Assembly: GCA_946404495.1 (NCBI GenBank)
Contig: CAMJDT010000028.1
Location: forward strand, 1 to 35,411
DNA: 35,411 nucleotides
Reading direction: 5' to 3'
Source of the DNA: an uncultured Bacteroidales bacterium
Lineage (GTDB): Bacteria; Bacteroidota; Bacteroidia; Bacteroidales; Paludibacteraceae
Shown here: positions 15,037-24,513 of the stretch, piece after piece
Layout: each line of letters begins with the position of its first letter
How positions within the stretch are numbered: the stretch's first letter is position 1
The notes under the pieces: model-generated
What the model was told of the DNA's origin: nothing
What the model saw: only the letters and a program-made list of their open reading frames with translations
The model's database searches: none
Translations under genes and position numbers: made by a program

Positions 15037-15555
15037 CTATTTTGACATTGCTTCTTCCAGGGAAGCGCATTTATCTCCGTGGGCATTGACCCATCCGATT
15101 TGGCGGGCAGGATTGCCTACCATCAGGGCGTAAGGCGGCACATCTTTTGTCACGACGCTACCGGCACCTATGAGGCAGTATTCGCCCAACTCATGCCCGC
15201 AGACGATCGTAGCATTGGCTCCCACCGACGCTCCGCGGTGGATGATAGTAGGCTTATATTCGCTCTTGCGGCTGACGGCAGCACGCGGGTTAATCACATT
15301 GGTAAAGACCATCGACGGGCCGAGGAACACATCGTCCTCGCAACGCACGCCGGTATAGACCGACACGTTATTCTGAATCTTGCAATTGCGACCCAAGGTT
15401 ACATCGGGCGAGATGACGACGTTCTGACCGATATTGCAGTCTTCGCCGATCGTGCAACCCGACATGATATGACTGAAATGCCAGATCTTGGTGCCACGAC
15501 CTATCGTGCAGCCCTCGTCCACATAGGAGGACTCATGTACAAAATATTCGTTCAT
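15037..15555 (-). CDS. Hexapeptide-repeat N-acetyltransferase (WbpD/WlbB-like)
   Basis: A 172-residue left-handed beta-helix acyltransferase. Repeats of the [LIV]-G-x-x form run through most of it ([46 protein letters not shown]), followed by [20 protein letters not shown] and the terminal [10 protein letters not shown]. The pattern with a leading HESSYVDEG and IWHFSHI matches acetyltransferases that make 2,3-diacetamido-2,3-dideoxy-glucuronic acid for O-antigen-type sugars. No other sugar-pathway gene is nearby, so the exact substrate is open. The gene starts one base after the rseP stop and is probably translated in coupling with it. Confidence 0.9.
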   Translation of the reverse strand: MNEYFVHESSYVDEGCTIGRGTKIWHFSHIMSGCTIGEDCNIGQNVVISPDVTLGRNCKIQNNVSVYTGVRCEDDVFLGPSMVFTNVINPRAAVSRKSEYKPTIIHRGASVGANATIVCGHELGEYCLIGAGSVVTKDVPPYALMVGNPARQIGWVNAHGDKCASLEEAMSK

Positions 15556-15556
15556 A

Positions 15557-17101
15557 TCAGAAGAAGAGTTTTAATACATCATTACCGTTAGCGTATATCA
15601 ATAGGATGATAAGCAGCACAAATCCTACATTGTTGGCGCGCTCGAGGAACTTATCGCTCGGCTGCTTGCCCGAAATCATCTCCACGAGCAAGAAGAGGAT
15701 ATATCCGCCGTCCAGAGCCGGTATAGGCAGGAAGTTCATGAACGCCAGAATGAGGCTCAGGAAGGCCGTCATATACCAGAACAGATACCAGTTCCACATT
15801 TTGGGGAACATACCTCCGATAGCGCCGAATCCGCCCAAGGACTGTGCGCCCTCTTTGGTGAAGACGAGTCGGAACTGCTTGACGTAGTTCTTGAGCATAT
15901 CCCAGCCGTAGGCCACACCTGCGGGGATGGACTCAAAGAAACCGTAGTCGCGATGCTCGATCTCGAAGTACTCGTATTTGGATTTCGGATATGCGCCTAA
16001 CACACATTGGTCGCCAAGGAAGGCACCTCGTGTCATCTGCTCGCCTGCACGATAGAAAGTGAGATAGACACTATCGCAGGGATGCTTTCTCAGTTCGCGA
16101 TTGACCAATATATCGCAGCCGGTTGCGACACCGTTGACGGCCACAAGGCTGTCGCCCTTTTCCAGTCCGGCATACCAAGCTGTCGAATTAGGCAACACAG
16201 TATCCACCACAAAGGGCACATACTCGCTGATGAGCGCGAAGCGGAACTTGGTGTACGACGGATCGCGACGGGCTTTCTCCCGTTCCTGTTTGTCGAACTC
16301 ATTCTGGAAGGCCAGATAGCGTGTACCGAGGTCTTCCGACATCGTCAGCGCGACCGTATCTTCGCCTCGCAGCACAACCACATCGCGTTTGCCTTCGATG
16401 ATGATATATTGCACCACATCGCTCAGTTGCTCAGGCTCCTGACCGTCGATGGTGAGGATACGATCTTGCTGCTCAAAGCCCTCCTGCTGGAGTATCTCCG
16501 AGTAGTAGAGACCGCTCGTCACATTTCTGAGCGGCAGGGAGTCCGTTCCCCAATGGAAGAGCAGTTGACCGAAGATAATGAGCGCCGCGATGAAGTTCAC
16601 GAGGATACCGCCGCTGATGATACCCAACCGTTGCCACACGTTCTTGGAGCGAAACTCCCAATGTTGCGGTTTAGAGGGCAGATCGGTAGCCGACTTGGTC
16701 TCATCGATCATACCCGCGATGGAGCAATAGCCGCCAAAGGGTACCCAGCCTATTCCCCACTCCGTGTTATCGGGGTAGCGACGCCAGTCGTCCTCCGGCA
16801 GTTGTCTCAGTTCCTCCTCCGTCATCGGACGGTAGAGCGCATTACCTTTCTCATCTTTCTTTACCTCACCCGTCACGGCATCCATCTGCTCTACGGCCGA
16901 GGGTTCGACGTTCTTACTAAAGAACTTAACATGCCATTTACCCCCAAAACGCTTCGCACGAAGGATACTGAAACGGGGGTTGAAGAACATATAGAATTTC
17001 TCCACACGTACCTTAAACAGTCGTGCGAAGGCAAAGTGCCCGAACTCGTGAATCACTACGAGAAAACTCAGGGCTAATATCAGTTGAAGTGCTTGGATCA
17101 T
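15557..17101 (-). CDS. rseP: RseP-like site-2 zinc metalloprotease
   Basis: An intramembrane protease of the M50 family that cleaves membrane-bound substrates such as anti-sigma factors. The 514-residue protein has zinc motif HEFGH (18-22) in the first helix, the third ligand in [11 protein letters not shown] (LDG 463-465), two central PDZ-like regions (about 215-275 and 300-345), and about four membrane helices. Compared with common Bacteroidota RseP proteins there is an extra segment of about 60 residues (about 50-110, [10 protein letters not shown] to [10 protein letters not shown]) between the first helix and [10 protein letters not shown]. It lies between dxr (19 bp upstream) and the acyltransferase (1 bp downstream). 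Confidence 0.94.
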   Translation of the reverse strand: MIQALQLILALSFLVVIHEFGHFAFARLFKVRVEKFYMFFNPRFSILRAKRFGGKWHVKFFSKNVEPSAVEQMDAVTGEVKKDEKGNALYRPMTEEELRQLPEDDWRRYPDNTEWGIGWVPFGGYCSIAGMIDETKSATDLPSKPQHWEFRSKNVWQRLGIISGGILVNFIAALIIFGQLLFHWGTDSLPLRNVTSGLYYSEILQQEGFEQQDRILTIDGQEPEQLSDVVQYIIIEGKRDVVVLRGEDTVALTMSEDLGTRYLAFQNEFDKQEREKARRDPSYTKFRFALISEYVPFVVDTVLPNSTAWYAGLEKGDSLVAVNGVATGCDILVNRELRKHPCDSVYLTFYRAGEQMTRGAFLGDQCVLGAYPKSKYEYFEIEHRDYGFFESIPAGVAYGWDMLKNYVKQFRLVFTKEGAQSLGGFGAIGGMFPKMWNWYLFWYMTAFLSLILAFMNFLPIPALDGGYILFLLVEMISGKQPSDKFLERANNVGFVLLIILLIYANGNDVLKLFF

Positions 17102-17106
17102 CTAAT

Positions 17107-17141
17107 CATTTACCATTTATTCATTTACCATTTACCATTTC
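17107..17141. repeat. Heptamer array at the dxr/rseP junction (CATTTAC)
   Basis: CATTTAC, CATTTATT, CATTTAC, CATTTAC, CATTTC. On the minus strand it encodes the last residues of Dxr (MVNGK and the TGA stop) and ends just before the rseP ATG at 17101. Confidence 0.85.
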
Positions 17142-18278
17142 TTCGGCTATCTGTCGAGCTTCTTTGTCCGAAGCGACATAGGCATCATAGTCGGGTTTGG
17201 GTATAAAGCTTGCTTTCGCCATCGTATCGGCGATGATATCGGGCATATCCATAAATCCGCACCTACCCTCCCGGAAGGCGAGATTGGCCACCTCGTTGGC
17301 TGCGTTCAGTATGCACGGGATATTACCGCCGCGCGCTACCGCCTCGTAGGCCAGACTCAGGCACGGGAAACGTTCCTGGTCGGGTGCGAGGAATGTGAGC
17401 GTGTTGTAGGTAAAGAGATCGAGCCGCGGGAAGGTGGATTGCAGGCGTTCGGGATAAGCCAGGGCATACTGAATCGGCAGGCGCATATCCGGCATACCCA
17501 ATTGCGCCTTGACGCTACCGTCGATATATTGCACGGCCGAATGCACAATAGACTGCGGATGCACCACCACCTGAATCTTATCTACCGGCACGCCAAACAG
17601 CCATTTGGCCTCAATGACCTCAAATCCCTTGTTCATCATCGAGGCGGAGTCTATCGTTATCTTGGCTCCCATCTCCCAATTGGGATGACGAAGCGCCTCT
17701 GCCGCTGTGACGGAACGGAGTTGCTCCAACGAGTGATGGAGGAAGGGTCCTCCGCTGGCCGTGAGCAGCAGTTTCTCTACCGTATTTGGATCTTCGCCCA
17801 CCAGCGATTGGAAGATCGCCGAGTGTTCGCTGTCGACAGGCAGGATGGCCGCATGATACTGCGCCGCCAACTCGCCGATCAACTCGCCGGCTACGACCAG
17901 CGTCTCCTTATTGGCCAGCGCGATTGTCTTGCCCGCCTTGATGGCCTCTATGGTCGGTTGCAGTCCCGCATAGCCTACCATCGCCGCCACGACGATATCT
18001 ACGGAGGGGAACGTCACCATCTGATCGATACTCTCCGCTCCGCACCACACCTTGATAGGCAGGTCGCTTAGAGCCTCACGCAAGGTCTCGTAGCAACGTT
18101 CATCCGCGATACATACCACCTCGGGCTTAAATTCGCGCGCCTGACGGATCAGTAGATCCACGCTACGATTGGCCGATATGGCATACACCTCGTAGCGGTC
18201 GGGGTGCTCACGCACGACATCGAGGGTCTGCGTGCCGATTGACCCCGTGCTACCTAATATGGCTATTCGCTTAATCAA
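17121..18278 (-). CDS. dxr: 1-deoxy-D-xylulose 5-phosphate reductoisomerase
   Basis: Dxr converts DXP to 2-C-methyl-D-erythritol 4-phosphate with NADPH, the committed step of the MEP isoprenoid pathway. The 385-residue protein shows the NADPH motif GSTGSIG (9-15), ANKETLVVAGEL, the metal and substrate motifs PVDSEHSAIFQ, LTASGGPFL, HPNWEMGAKITIDSASMMNKG and the flexible-loop region VVHPQSIVHSAVQ. The only start that keeps the conserved MIKRIAILGSTGSIG is a TTG at 18278-18276; an in-frame stop lies four codons upstream, so no ATG is available. That TTG abuts a heptamer array, and the last five residues plus stop are written by another array. Confidence 0.95.
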   Translation of the reverse strand: MIKRIAILGSTGSIGTQTLDVVREHPDRYEVYAISANRSVDLLIRQAREFKPEVVCIADERCYETLREALSDLPIKVWCGAESIDQMVTFPSVDIVVAAMVGYAGLQPTIEAIKAGKTIALANKETLVVAGELIGELAAQYHAAILPVDSEHSAIFQSLVGEDPNTVEKLLLTASGGPFLHHSLEQLRSVTAAEALRHPNWEMGAKITIDSASMMNKGFEVIEAKWLFGVPVDKIQVVVHPQSIVHSAVQYIDGSVKAQLGMPDMRLPIQYALAYPERLQSTFPRLDLFTYNTLTFLAPDQERFPCLSLAYEAVARGGNIPCILNAANEVANLAFREGRCGFMDMPDIIADTMAKASFIPKPDYDAYVASDKEARQIAEEMVNGK

Positions 18279-18282
18279 TTTG

Positions 18283-18310
18283 AAATCTTAAATCTTAAAT
18301 TTTAAATCTT
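18283..18310. repeat. Heptamer array upstream of dxr (AAATCTT x4)
   Basis: AAATCTT, AAATCTT, AAATTTT, AAATCTT in perfect 7-bp register, ending 4 bp from the dxr TTG start. It fills most of the gap to the LytM-like gene. Confidence 0.85.
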
Positions 18311-18320
18311 ATATATCGCG

Positions 18321-19157
18321 TTAGAACGCGATCACTTCCTCCGGATTGATACTCCGTCCGTTGAGCCAGAGTTCAAATCCGAGTTGCTTGTCTCCTGTCA
18401 TCAGACCGATTGTTTCGCCGGCTTGGACCACATCACCTATTCGGCGAATCACCTGACCTACCGAGCGATAGACACTCAGGTGGTGCTCATGCTGCAGAAC
18501 CAACGTATACGTATTATCCGCCTCCCGCTCCGCGAGCACGACCGATCCCGCAAGAACAGCCGTCACGTTTTCCTTATCGGGCGTATTGAGGCGAATGCCG
18601 TACTTACCCAATTCGGGCGCATATTTCTCCGTCACAACACCGTGAGCGGGGCGAAAGATGGTATAGACGGGCAAGGTATTCTGCACATCAAAGAGCTGCA
18701 GATTATCCTTCTCCTTCTGTTCGTACTCCGCGATAAACTCCTCCGTAGCCGCATTCTTGGCCATCAGCAGTTCCTCGCGCATTACCATCTGCAGGGAGTC
18801 CAGACTGATGATCGTGTCGCTCACGGCCTCGCCTGCCACCACTTGCTTCAGCGACTCCAGGTATCGACGTTGGGCCTCCAGAGAGGTTCCCAACGAATCG
18901 ACACGAGCAGTCTCCGTAATGAGTTGATGGCGGAAATCCTCACTATAGCCCGGCAATATATGCTTAATCGGCGTATAGAGGATCAGGAGCGAGATGAGTC
19001 CGATCGTCAACAGGAACATCAGCGTGAAGAACGTGAACACGCCCAACCAACTCAGCCTCAAGTGCATCGTCTCGGTCAGGGTCTCCTCGTGCAAGACGCT
19101 CAGCCTGTACTTACGGTTCAGCCTCCGCCACAAACTCTCTTTGTTGTCTTCTGTCAT
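18321..19157 (-). CDS. LytM (M23-like) domain protein lacking zinc ligands
   Basis: A single-pass membrane protein (helix about 40-65), a periplasmic coiled coil (about 80-150) and a C-terminal LytM domain. In active M23 peptidases the domain has HYGVD-type and HLHFE-type motifs; here they read KYGIR and QLGFELW, so the expected His, Asp and His zinc ligands are all replaced while the surrounding fold residues ([14 protein letters not shown]) remain. This points to a non-catalytic activator of amidases, as with EnvC. I chose the ATG at 19157 (278 residues), which overlaps the fumarase stop as ATGA; a GTG at 19172 would add five residues. It follows fumarase without a gap and precedes dxr by 42 bp. 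Confidence 0.88.
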   Translation of the reverse strand: MTEDNKESLWRRLNRKYRLSVLHEETLTETMHLRLSWLGVFTFFTLMFLLTIGLISLLILYTPIKHILPGYSEDFRHQLITETARVDSLGTSLEAQRRYLESLKQVVAGEAVSDTIISLDSLQMVMREELLMAKNAATEEFIAEYEQKEKDNLQLFDVQNTLPVYTIFRPAHGVVTEKYAPELGKYGIRLNTPDKENVTAVLAGSVVLAEREADNTYTLVLQHEHHLSVYRSVGQVIRRIGDVVQAGETIGLMTGDKQLGFELWLNGRSINPEEVIAF

Positions 19158-20794
19158 TTCAAAATCGTGCACCCGGCACAGGGTTTGAGTTGCTTGAAGA
19201 AGTCGTTCCCCTTATCGTCCACGAGGATGAAGGCGGGGAAGTCCTCTACCTCTATTTTCCAGATGGCTTCCATGCCCAGTTCGGGATACTCTACGCACTC
19301 GATGGACTTGATGTTATTCTGCGCCAGGATAGCGGCCGGACCTCCGATCGAGCCGAGGTAGAATCCGCCGTGCTTCTGGCAGGCGTTCGTTACATCGATC
19401 GAGCGATTGCCCTTGGCCAGCATGATCATACTGCCGCCGTGGTCTTGGAACTCATCCACGTACGGATCCATACGTCCCGCCGTGGTCGGACCCATCGATC
19501 CGCAAGCCATACCCGCGGGCGTCTTAGCCGGTCCGGCATAGTAGATCGGGTGGTTCTTCAGATACTCAGGCATCTCTTCGCCTGCATCCAGACGTGCTTT
19601 GATCTTAGCGTGCGCGATATCACGACCTACGATGATCGTGCCGTTCAGGCTCAGACGCGTACCGATCGGATACTTGGTCAGTATCTTGCACACATCCGCC
19701 ATCGGCTGATTCAGGTCGATACGTACGGCATCGCCCTCACCGGCCTGACGCAACTCCTCCGGAATCAGACTGCCGGGGTTGGTGTCCATTTTTTCGATCC
19801 AGATACCGTCCTTGTTGATCTTACACTTGATGTTACGGTCGGCCGAGCAACTTACGCCCAAACCGATCGGGCAGCTGGCACCGTGACGCGGCAGGCGTAC
19901 TACGCGTACGTCATGAGCCATATATTTACCGCCGAACTGTGCGCCGAGACCAATCTTATAAGCCTCTTGCAGCAGACGTTTCTCCAACTCTACATCGCGG
20001 AAAGCGCGACCGGCAGCATTACCCGTAGTGGGCAGGTTGTCGTAGTAGTGCGTGGAGGCCAACTTAACGGTCAGCAGGTTCTTCTCCGCACTCGTACCGC
20101 CGATGACAATGGCGATATGATACGGCGGACATGCGGCCGTACCGAGCGATTTCATTTTCTCCACCAGGAACGGAATCAACGTACCCTCGTTCTGGATACG
20201 GGCTTTGGTCTCCTGATAGAGGTAGGTCTTATTGGCCGAACCGCCGCCTTTGGTCACGCAGAGGAAGTGATACTCCGCACCCTCCGTTGCCTCCAGATCA
20301 ATCTGCGCCGGCAGGTTGCACTTGGTATTCACCTCGTTATACATATCCAGGGGAGCGTTCTGCGAGTAACGCAGATTGCAGGTCGTATAGGTATTATACA
20401 CACCTTCGCTCAATGCCTCTTCGTCCGAATAGCCGGTCCAAACTTGCTGACCCTTCTCGCCGTGGATAATCGCCGTGCCGGTATCCTGGCAGAGCGGCAA
20501 TTGACCTTTGGCAGCCACCTCCGCATTACGAAGGAAGGTCAGAGCCACGTATTTGTCATTAGCCGAAGCTTCGGGGTCGCGCAGAATCTTAGCCACCTGT
20601 TCGTTGTGCGAACGACGCAGCATGAAACTAACGTCATGGAACGCCTGTTGCGCCATCAGGGTCAAGCCCTCCTTCTGCACCTTCAAAATCTCGTGTCCTT
20701 CAAACTCGCCGACCGACACATAGTCTTTGGTCAGCAGATAATACTCCGTCTCGTCCTTGCCGAGTTGGAACATAGGTTCATAATGAAATTCCAT
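19154..20794 (-). CDS. Class I (4Fe-4S) fumarate hydratase
   Basis: Interconverts fumarate and malate. The 546-residue length and motifs fit the single-chain, FumA/FumB-type class I enzyme. Conserved cysteines C102 (QLPLCQDTG), C222 ([11 protein letters not shown]) and C316 ([10 protein letters not shown]) would hold the oxygen-sensitive 4Fe-4S cluster. Other family motifs are [20 protein letters not shown] and the C-terminal domain with [37 protein letters not shown] and [10 protein letters not shown]. An anaerobic or microaerobic lifestyle is consistent. The gene begins 15 bp after the Bax-inhibitor-1 family gene and its stop overlaps the next start by four bases. Confidence 0.97.
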   Translation of the reverse strand: MEFHYEPMFQLGKDETEYYLLTKDYVSVGEFEGHEILKVQKEGLTLMAQQAFHDVSFMLRRSHNEQVAKILRDPEASANDKYVALTFLRNAEVAAKGQLPLCQDTGTAIIHGEKGQQVWTGYSDEEALSEGVYNTYTTCNLRYSQNAPLDMYNEVNTKCNLPAQIDLEATEGAEYHFLCVTKGGGSANKTYLYQETKARIQNEGTLIPFLVEKMKSLGTAACPPYHIAIVIGGTSAEKNLLTVKLASTHYYDNLPTTGNAAGRAFRDVELEKRLLQEAYKIGLGAQFGGKYMAHDVRVVRLPRHGASCPIGLGVSCSADRNIKCKINKDGIWIEKMDTNPGSLIPEELRQAGEGDAVRIDLNQPMADVCKILTKYPIGTRLSLNGTIIVGRDIAHAKIKARLDAGEEMPEYLKNHPIYYAGPAKTPAGMACGSMGPTTAGRMDPYVDEFQDHGGSMIMLAKGNRSIDVTNACQKHGGFYLGSIGGPAAILAQNNIKSIECVEYPELGMEAIWKIEVEDFPAFILVDDKGNDFFKQLKPCAGCTILK

Positions 20795-20809
20795 ATCTTT
20801 GTGTTTTAA

Positions 20810-21511
20810 TCATTTCTTGTTTCCCATCAGGCTCAATAGACGGAGGAAGAGGTTGATGAAGTCCAGATACAGGGCAAGTGCTCCTCTCAAGGCCAGCTTC
20901 ATATTTCCCTCGTTCACGCTATCCTGATTGAGCATCATCGTGCGGATCGTGTTGGCATCATAAGCCGTCAGACCGGCGAAGATAACGACACCGATGATCG
21001 ACATCAATATGCTCTCCGGACGACCCAAAAGCAGTCCCACGAGCGAAGCGATGATCATACCGCCTAATGCCATCAGCAGGAACGTACCCCACCCGCTCAG
21101 GTCGCGCTTGGTAAACGTGCCGTATAGCGCCAATAGCGCAAACGCGCCGGCTGTCACGAAGAACACCTGCCCTACACTACTCAGCTCATAGGCCATAAAT
21201 ATTACGCTCAAGGTCAATCCGTTCAGGGCACAATATACCGTGTACATGATCTCGGCGGCCAAGAAACTGAGGTTATCCAAAGCGGCACTCAATATGATCA
21301 CCAGTATCAGTTCTACGGCAAAGATACCGTAAAACATCAGCTTACTGCCAAATATCACGCTCAGCAGCGCGGGCGAACCGGCCACCAGCCACGCAACAAC
21401 ACCCGTCAGGGCGATACCTACTGTCATCCACAAATACACATCTCGCATCAATTCGCTTGCGACGGATTTTCTACTCTCATCGATCACGATGCTTTCATCT
21501 ACATCATACAT
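20810..21511 (-). CDS. Bax inhibitor-1/YccA family membrane protein
   Basis: A 233-residue integral membrane protein with about seven helices, starting after a short cytosolic N-terminus (MYDVDESIVIDESRKS). Family features are the glycine/alanine-rich helix pattern, FTKRDLSGWGTFLLMAL, VIFAGLTAYDANTIR and the terminal ALALYLDFINLFLRLLSL. Homologues are pH-sensitive calcium leak channels or proteins of unknown role; no specific function can be assigned here. First gene of the seven-gene minus-strand operon, with a consensus promoter about 40 bp upstream. Confidence 0.95.
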   Translation of the reverse strand: MYDVDESIVIDESRKSVASELMRDVYLWMTVGIALTGVVAWLVAGSPALLSVIFGSKLMFYGIFAVELILVIILSAALDNLSFLAAEIMYTVYCALNGLTLSVIFMAYELSSVGQVFFVTAGAFALLALYGTFTKRDLSGWGTFLLMALGGMIIASLVGLLLGRPESILMSIIGVVIFAGLTAYDANTIRTMMLNQDSVNEGNMKLALRGALALYLDFINLFLRLLSLMGNKK

Positions 21512-21549
21512 AACACTATCTTTTTTAATAATTACTAAAATTCACGCGG

Positions 21550-21581
21550 CAAAGGTACAAAAAAAAAATGACATATACAAA
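21550..21581 (-). promoter_or_regulatory. Bacteroides-type promoter of the Bax-inhibitor-1/fumarase/dxr/rseP operon
   Basis: On the minus strand TTTG (21581-21578), a 20-bp spacer and TACCTTTG (21557-21550). The -33 element lies in the loop of the upstream terminator hairpin. Confidence 0.85.
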
Positions 21582-21589
21582 TGTATATG
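21559..21589 (-). terminator. Intrinsic terminator of the rmuC-addAB operon
   Basis: On the minus strand CATATAC-ATTT-GTATATG (21589-21572) is followed after three bases by ten T residues (21568-21559). The stem is AT-only apart from two pairs, so efficiency is uncertain. Confidence 0.6.
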
Positions 21590-21620
21590 CCAAATTTTTC
21601 ATTTTGCTAACCAAAGTAAG

Positions 21621-24458
21621 CTATTTTGCACTATAATCCTTCGGTTTCGGACGGCCGCAGAGTTCGTAGAAGGGGCAGAAGGAGTCACATTTGCCTTCCT
21701 GAACGGGCTCGAGCGTTTGGTCATTTAGGATCGTCGTTACCAGTTGCTGCAAAGCCTTGAGGAAGGTCTCCGACGCCTCGGCCTGCACATCATAGCACAC
21801 CTTTTCCGTATCGCGCGGATAGTAAATAAGGGCCCGCGGTTCCGTTTCTTTGCCCTTCGAATCTTTCTTTGCTGCACGGCTGTACCAGGCATGACTGTAC
21901 AGCAAGGTCTGCAACCAGTGTCCGGGTTTGGTATACGACGGGAAGAGTGTCTCACAGGCTATCTTCACCTCCGCATCCTCTGCCACAACAGGGCTCTTCA
22001 GTTTCTTCTCATCCGGATTGCCGGTCTTGTAATCCACGATACGCTCTGCGCCCTTTACTTCGTCCACGCGGTCGATACGTCCTCCCACCTGAATCTTGGC
22101 GTTTCCATCGTTCAAATCTAGCGTGAAGGTGGCATACTGTTCCTGCGCCAGGATCGTGAGATTACCCTCGCCCGCCAATTCGGCATCCTTCTCCAGGATA
22201 CGTTGCACGGCCGTCATGATAAAGGCATTCTCCGACTCATGTTCGCTACGAACGTACGGATCATTCTTACATTCTGTATGACGTTCCCGATACTCCCTAT
22301 TCATCTCCGCGTAGGCGATATCCAGTATATCGCTCAAGGCCTTCTCATCGAGGGTCTCAATCAGCGCCTTCGTCACTTTCAGCGGACCATCTTTTCCCAC
22401 AAGTTTATCTTCATGCAGGTGTTCGTATGCCTTCTGGATCGCCATATGCACAAACTGTCCCACCTCGGCACGCGTGAACGAGCTGTCCTTCTCCGGCGCG
22501 GGTTCTACCTCGAGTACATACCTGTAGTAGAACTGCATCGGACAGGTCAGATACGAGGAGATAGCCGAGGGCGAGAGCGTATAGCGTCTCTCCTTTGTAG
22601 GATTATACAGGTATCCCGACTCATCCACCTGCAGTATCGACCTGAGGCTTTGTTTCTCGGTCTTCTGTCCCGTCAACAAGTCATTTCCGATATTGGCCGG
22701 AGCGGTCAGGATATGCTTATCCAATACGAAATCCGACGACGCCATCATCTGGATCACAAAACGCGAGGGAGACTTGCGGTTGTTCTTATTCTCGCTGCCG
22801 GTATAGCAGAGCGTCACCTTCTTCGGCCGGCGCAAGAGGCGGAAGAAGTTATACGCATACACGTCCGTCGCTTCTTCTACGGTCGGCATACTGTAGGCTT
22901 TCCGTAGGAAGAACGGCACAAACGAGTCCTCCTCCTTCACCTGCGGCACGATACCCTCCTCCACGTTCAATAGCAGGATATTATCAAAATCCAACGAACG
23001 GGTCTCCAGCACACCCACCACCTGTATATCGGCGATCGGTTCGCCGTGGAAAGGCAGCGAAATGGACTGCACGTAGCGTTTGATGAGCCGCCTGAGCGAA
23101 GCCATCGACCTTAGCGGCAAGAGGTTCGGATCCTCCAATAGCAGCCTAAAGCGGTTCAGCGCCAAGAGCAGTTGGTAGTACGCCTCGCGGGCCAACAACG
23201 TGGTCCATTCTACCGGCACTTCCTCCTGTTCTATCTCATCGGGATTATCCGTACTATCCGTATTTTTCTTCACTTTCTCGGGTTCCGGTAGCGCAGCTAT
23301 CAGGCGGTCGAGGACTGCGGCATAACTCTCGTTGGGCTGACGTTCGTTTCTGGGATCGGTCAGATACGCCTTCATCGCGGCATAGACGGGTGTATGCGAG
23401 AGCGGAAAACCTTTGGATATATTGATGCGTGAGAAACATCCCGTGCCATCGTCCCCCGGGAGGGCGGCTATCACGTCTTGCAGCAAGGTCTCGTCGCATA
23501 GCACGATAGCCGTCCTTTCGCCCGGATGATGATTATCCTTCAACCACTTTCTTACATACCTCGCCTGCGCGTTGACCGAATCCGAAGCGATGAGTTCGAC
23601 CTCCTTCGGCTGCCAGGCCTCCACCGACATCCGATTGGCTTTCACCACCTGTTCGGCATTCTGTTTCACCCACTTAAAGGCCTTGGGATTGCAGGCAAAC
23701 TGCGTCGGATAATCCCAGTAGAAATCGGCCTTACCCGCAGCTTTCAGTCGCAGCATCAGTTCGCGCTCCGCCGGCACGATATAATTGAAACCGGCAAAGA
23801 TGAAATGCCTTCCCTCGATGCGTTTCTGCACGCGCTCCGTCTCCCAATTCATCAGCACATCCTTCATCCGTGCGCCCTCGTAGGTTCGTTCTCCCAAAGC
23901 TTCGCGAAAGCGGGTGTAGAGTTCCGGCAGCAGTTGCCAGATCTTCTCGTACGAGGCATGCAACGATTCCTCGGGCATCTGACTCAGCACGGTGTCCCGA
24001 ATCAGGTCTTGCAGTCGCTCGCGCACCTCGTCGTCCAGTTTCATCGTCTCCAGGTCGTGCGCCGAAGCGGTATGCCTCAGAAACGACAGCGGCTCCACAT
24101 CCGGATAGCCCTTGTCGATATTCGAGAAATCGGTAATCAGCCGCCTGCCCCACGAGAAGAAGACCTCAAAGGGCGGACAATCGTCCGCCAACTCCTGATA
24201 GACTTGATACAAGATCGCCACCTGACGGATATCGTCCTCGCGACCAAGCGTGGAGAGCGACTCAAATAGTTCGCTCAGCGTCGTCACTTCGGGCGCTAAC
24301 ATCGGTCGGCGGATGTTCTGTTTTTCCAAGGACTCACGGAGCAATTCCGCAATCATCATTCCCGCGCGGCGCGTAGGAAAGACAAGCGTCAAGTGCCCTA
24401 ACTGAAAAGGCCCGTACTGTGCCAATATATCGTGTGTTACCTGCTCTAATAGATTCAT
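21621..24458 (-). CDS. addB: AddB/RexB-like PD-(D/E)xK nuclease subunit
   Basis: Partner of the AddA-like helicase next to it; together they process double-strand DNA ends for recombination. From the ATG at 24458 the protein has 945 residues. The N-terminal helicase-like part lacks a Walker A motif (LTLVFPTRRAGMMIAELL), as in inactivated RecC-like subunits. The C-terminal nuclease shows a Cys in YLTCPMQFYYR, GQFVHMAIQKAY, VGGRIDRVDE and IVDYKTGNPDE, then C924, C928 and C934 (CDSFCPFYELC), the expected 4Fe-4S staple. An ATG at 24491 would add MVIGDWLLVIG, which is pure repeat-array sequence, whereas MNLLEQVTHDILAQYG resembles the family N-terminus; I therefore use 24458. Confidence 0.87.
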   Translation of the reverse strand: MNLLEQVTHDILAQYGPFQLGHLTLVFPTRRAGMMIAELLRESLEKQNIRRPMLAPEVTTLSELFESLSTLGREDDIRQVAILYQVYQELADDCPPFEVFFSWGRRLITDFSNIDKGYPDVEPLSFLRHTASAHDLETMKLDDEVRERLQDLIRDTVLSQMPEESLHASYEKIWQLLPELYTRFREALGERTYEGARMKDVLMNWETERVQKRIEGRHFIFAGFNYIVPAERELMLRLKAAGKADFYWDYPTQFACNPKAFKWVKQNAEQVVKANRMSVEAWQPKEVELIASDSVNAQARYVRKWLKDNHHPGERTAIVLCDETLLQDVIAALPGDDGTGCFSRINISKGFPLSHTPVYAAMKAYLTDPRNERQPNESYAAVLDRLIAALPEPEKVKKNTDSTDNPDEIEQEEVPVEWTTLLAREAYYQLLLALNRFRLLLEDPNLLPLRSMASLRRLIKRYVQSISLPFHGEPIADIQVVGVLETRSLDFDNILLLNVEEGIVPQVKEEDSFVPFFLRKAYSMPTVEEATDVYAYNFFRLLRRPKKVTLCYTGSENKNNRKSPSRFVIQMMASSDFVLDKHILTAPANIGNDLLTGQKTEKQSLRSILQVDESGYLYNPTKERRYTLSPSAISSYLTCPMQFYYRYVLEVEPAPEKDSSFTRAEVGQFVHMAIQKAYEHLHEDKLVGKDGPLKVTKALIETLDEKALSDILDIAYAEMNREYRERHTECKNDPYVRSEHESENAFIMTAVQRILEKDAELAGEGNLTILAQEQYATFTLDLNDGNAKIQVGGRIDRVDEVKGAERIVDYKTGNPDEKKLKSPVVAEDAEVKIACETLFPSYTKPGHWLQTLLYSHAWYSRAAKKDSKGKETEPRALIYYPRDTEKVCYDVQAEASETFLKALQQLVTTILNDQTLEPVQEGKCDSFCPFYELCGRPKPKDYSAK

Positions 24459-24459
24459 A

Positions 24460-24513
24460 CCAATAACCAATAACCAATCACCAATCACCATTAACCATTA
24501 ACCATTACCAATC
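24460..24513. repeat. Heptamer array across the addA stop and addB start
   Basis: CCAATAA, CCAATAA, CCAATCA, CCAATCA, CCATTAA, CCATTAA, CCATTA, CCAATC. It encodes the end of AddA (LVMVNG and its stop), an overlapping ATG at 24491, and a spurious-looking N-terminal extension of AddB. Confidence 0.9.

Noticed and set aside
16007..17077. A 356-codon plus-strand open frame opposite rseP
   Set aside because: Antisense to an intact RseP with all catalytic motifs; no recognisable domain.
19190..20809. A 539-codon plus-strand open frame opposite the fumarase gene
   Set aside because: It is fully antisense to a clear class I fumarase; its translation is Arg/His/Gln-rich without family motifs, as expected from codon bias on the opposite strand.
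24459..24491. The N-terminal extension MVIGDWLLVIG of AddB as a membrane signal
   Set aside because: It is the literal translation of the heptamer array; the family-like N-terminus begins at the ATG at 24458 and AddB is cytosolic.
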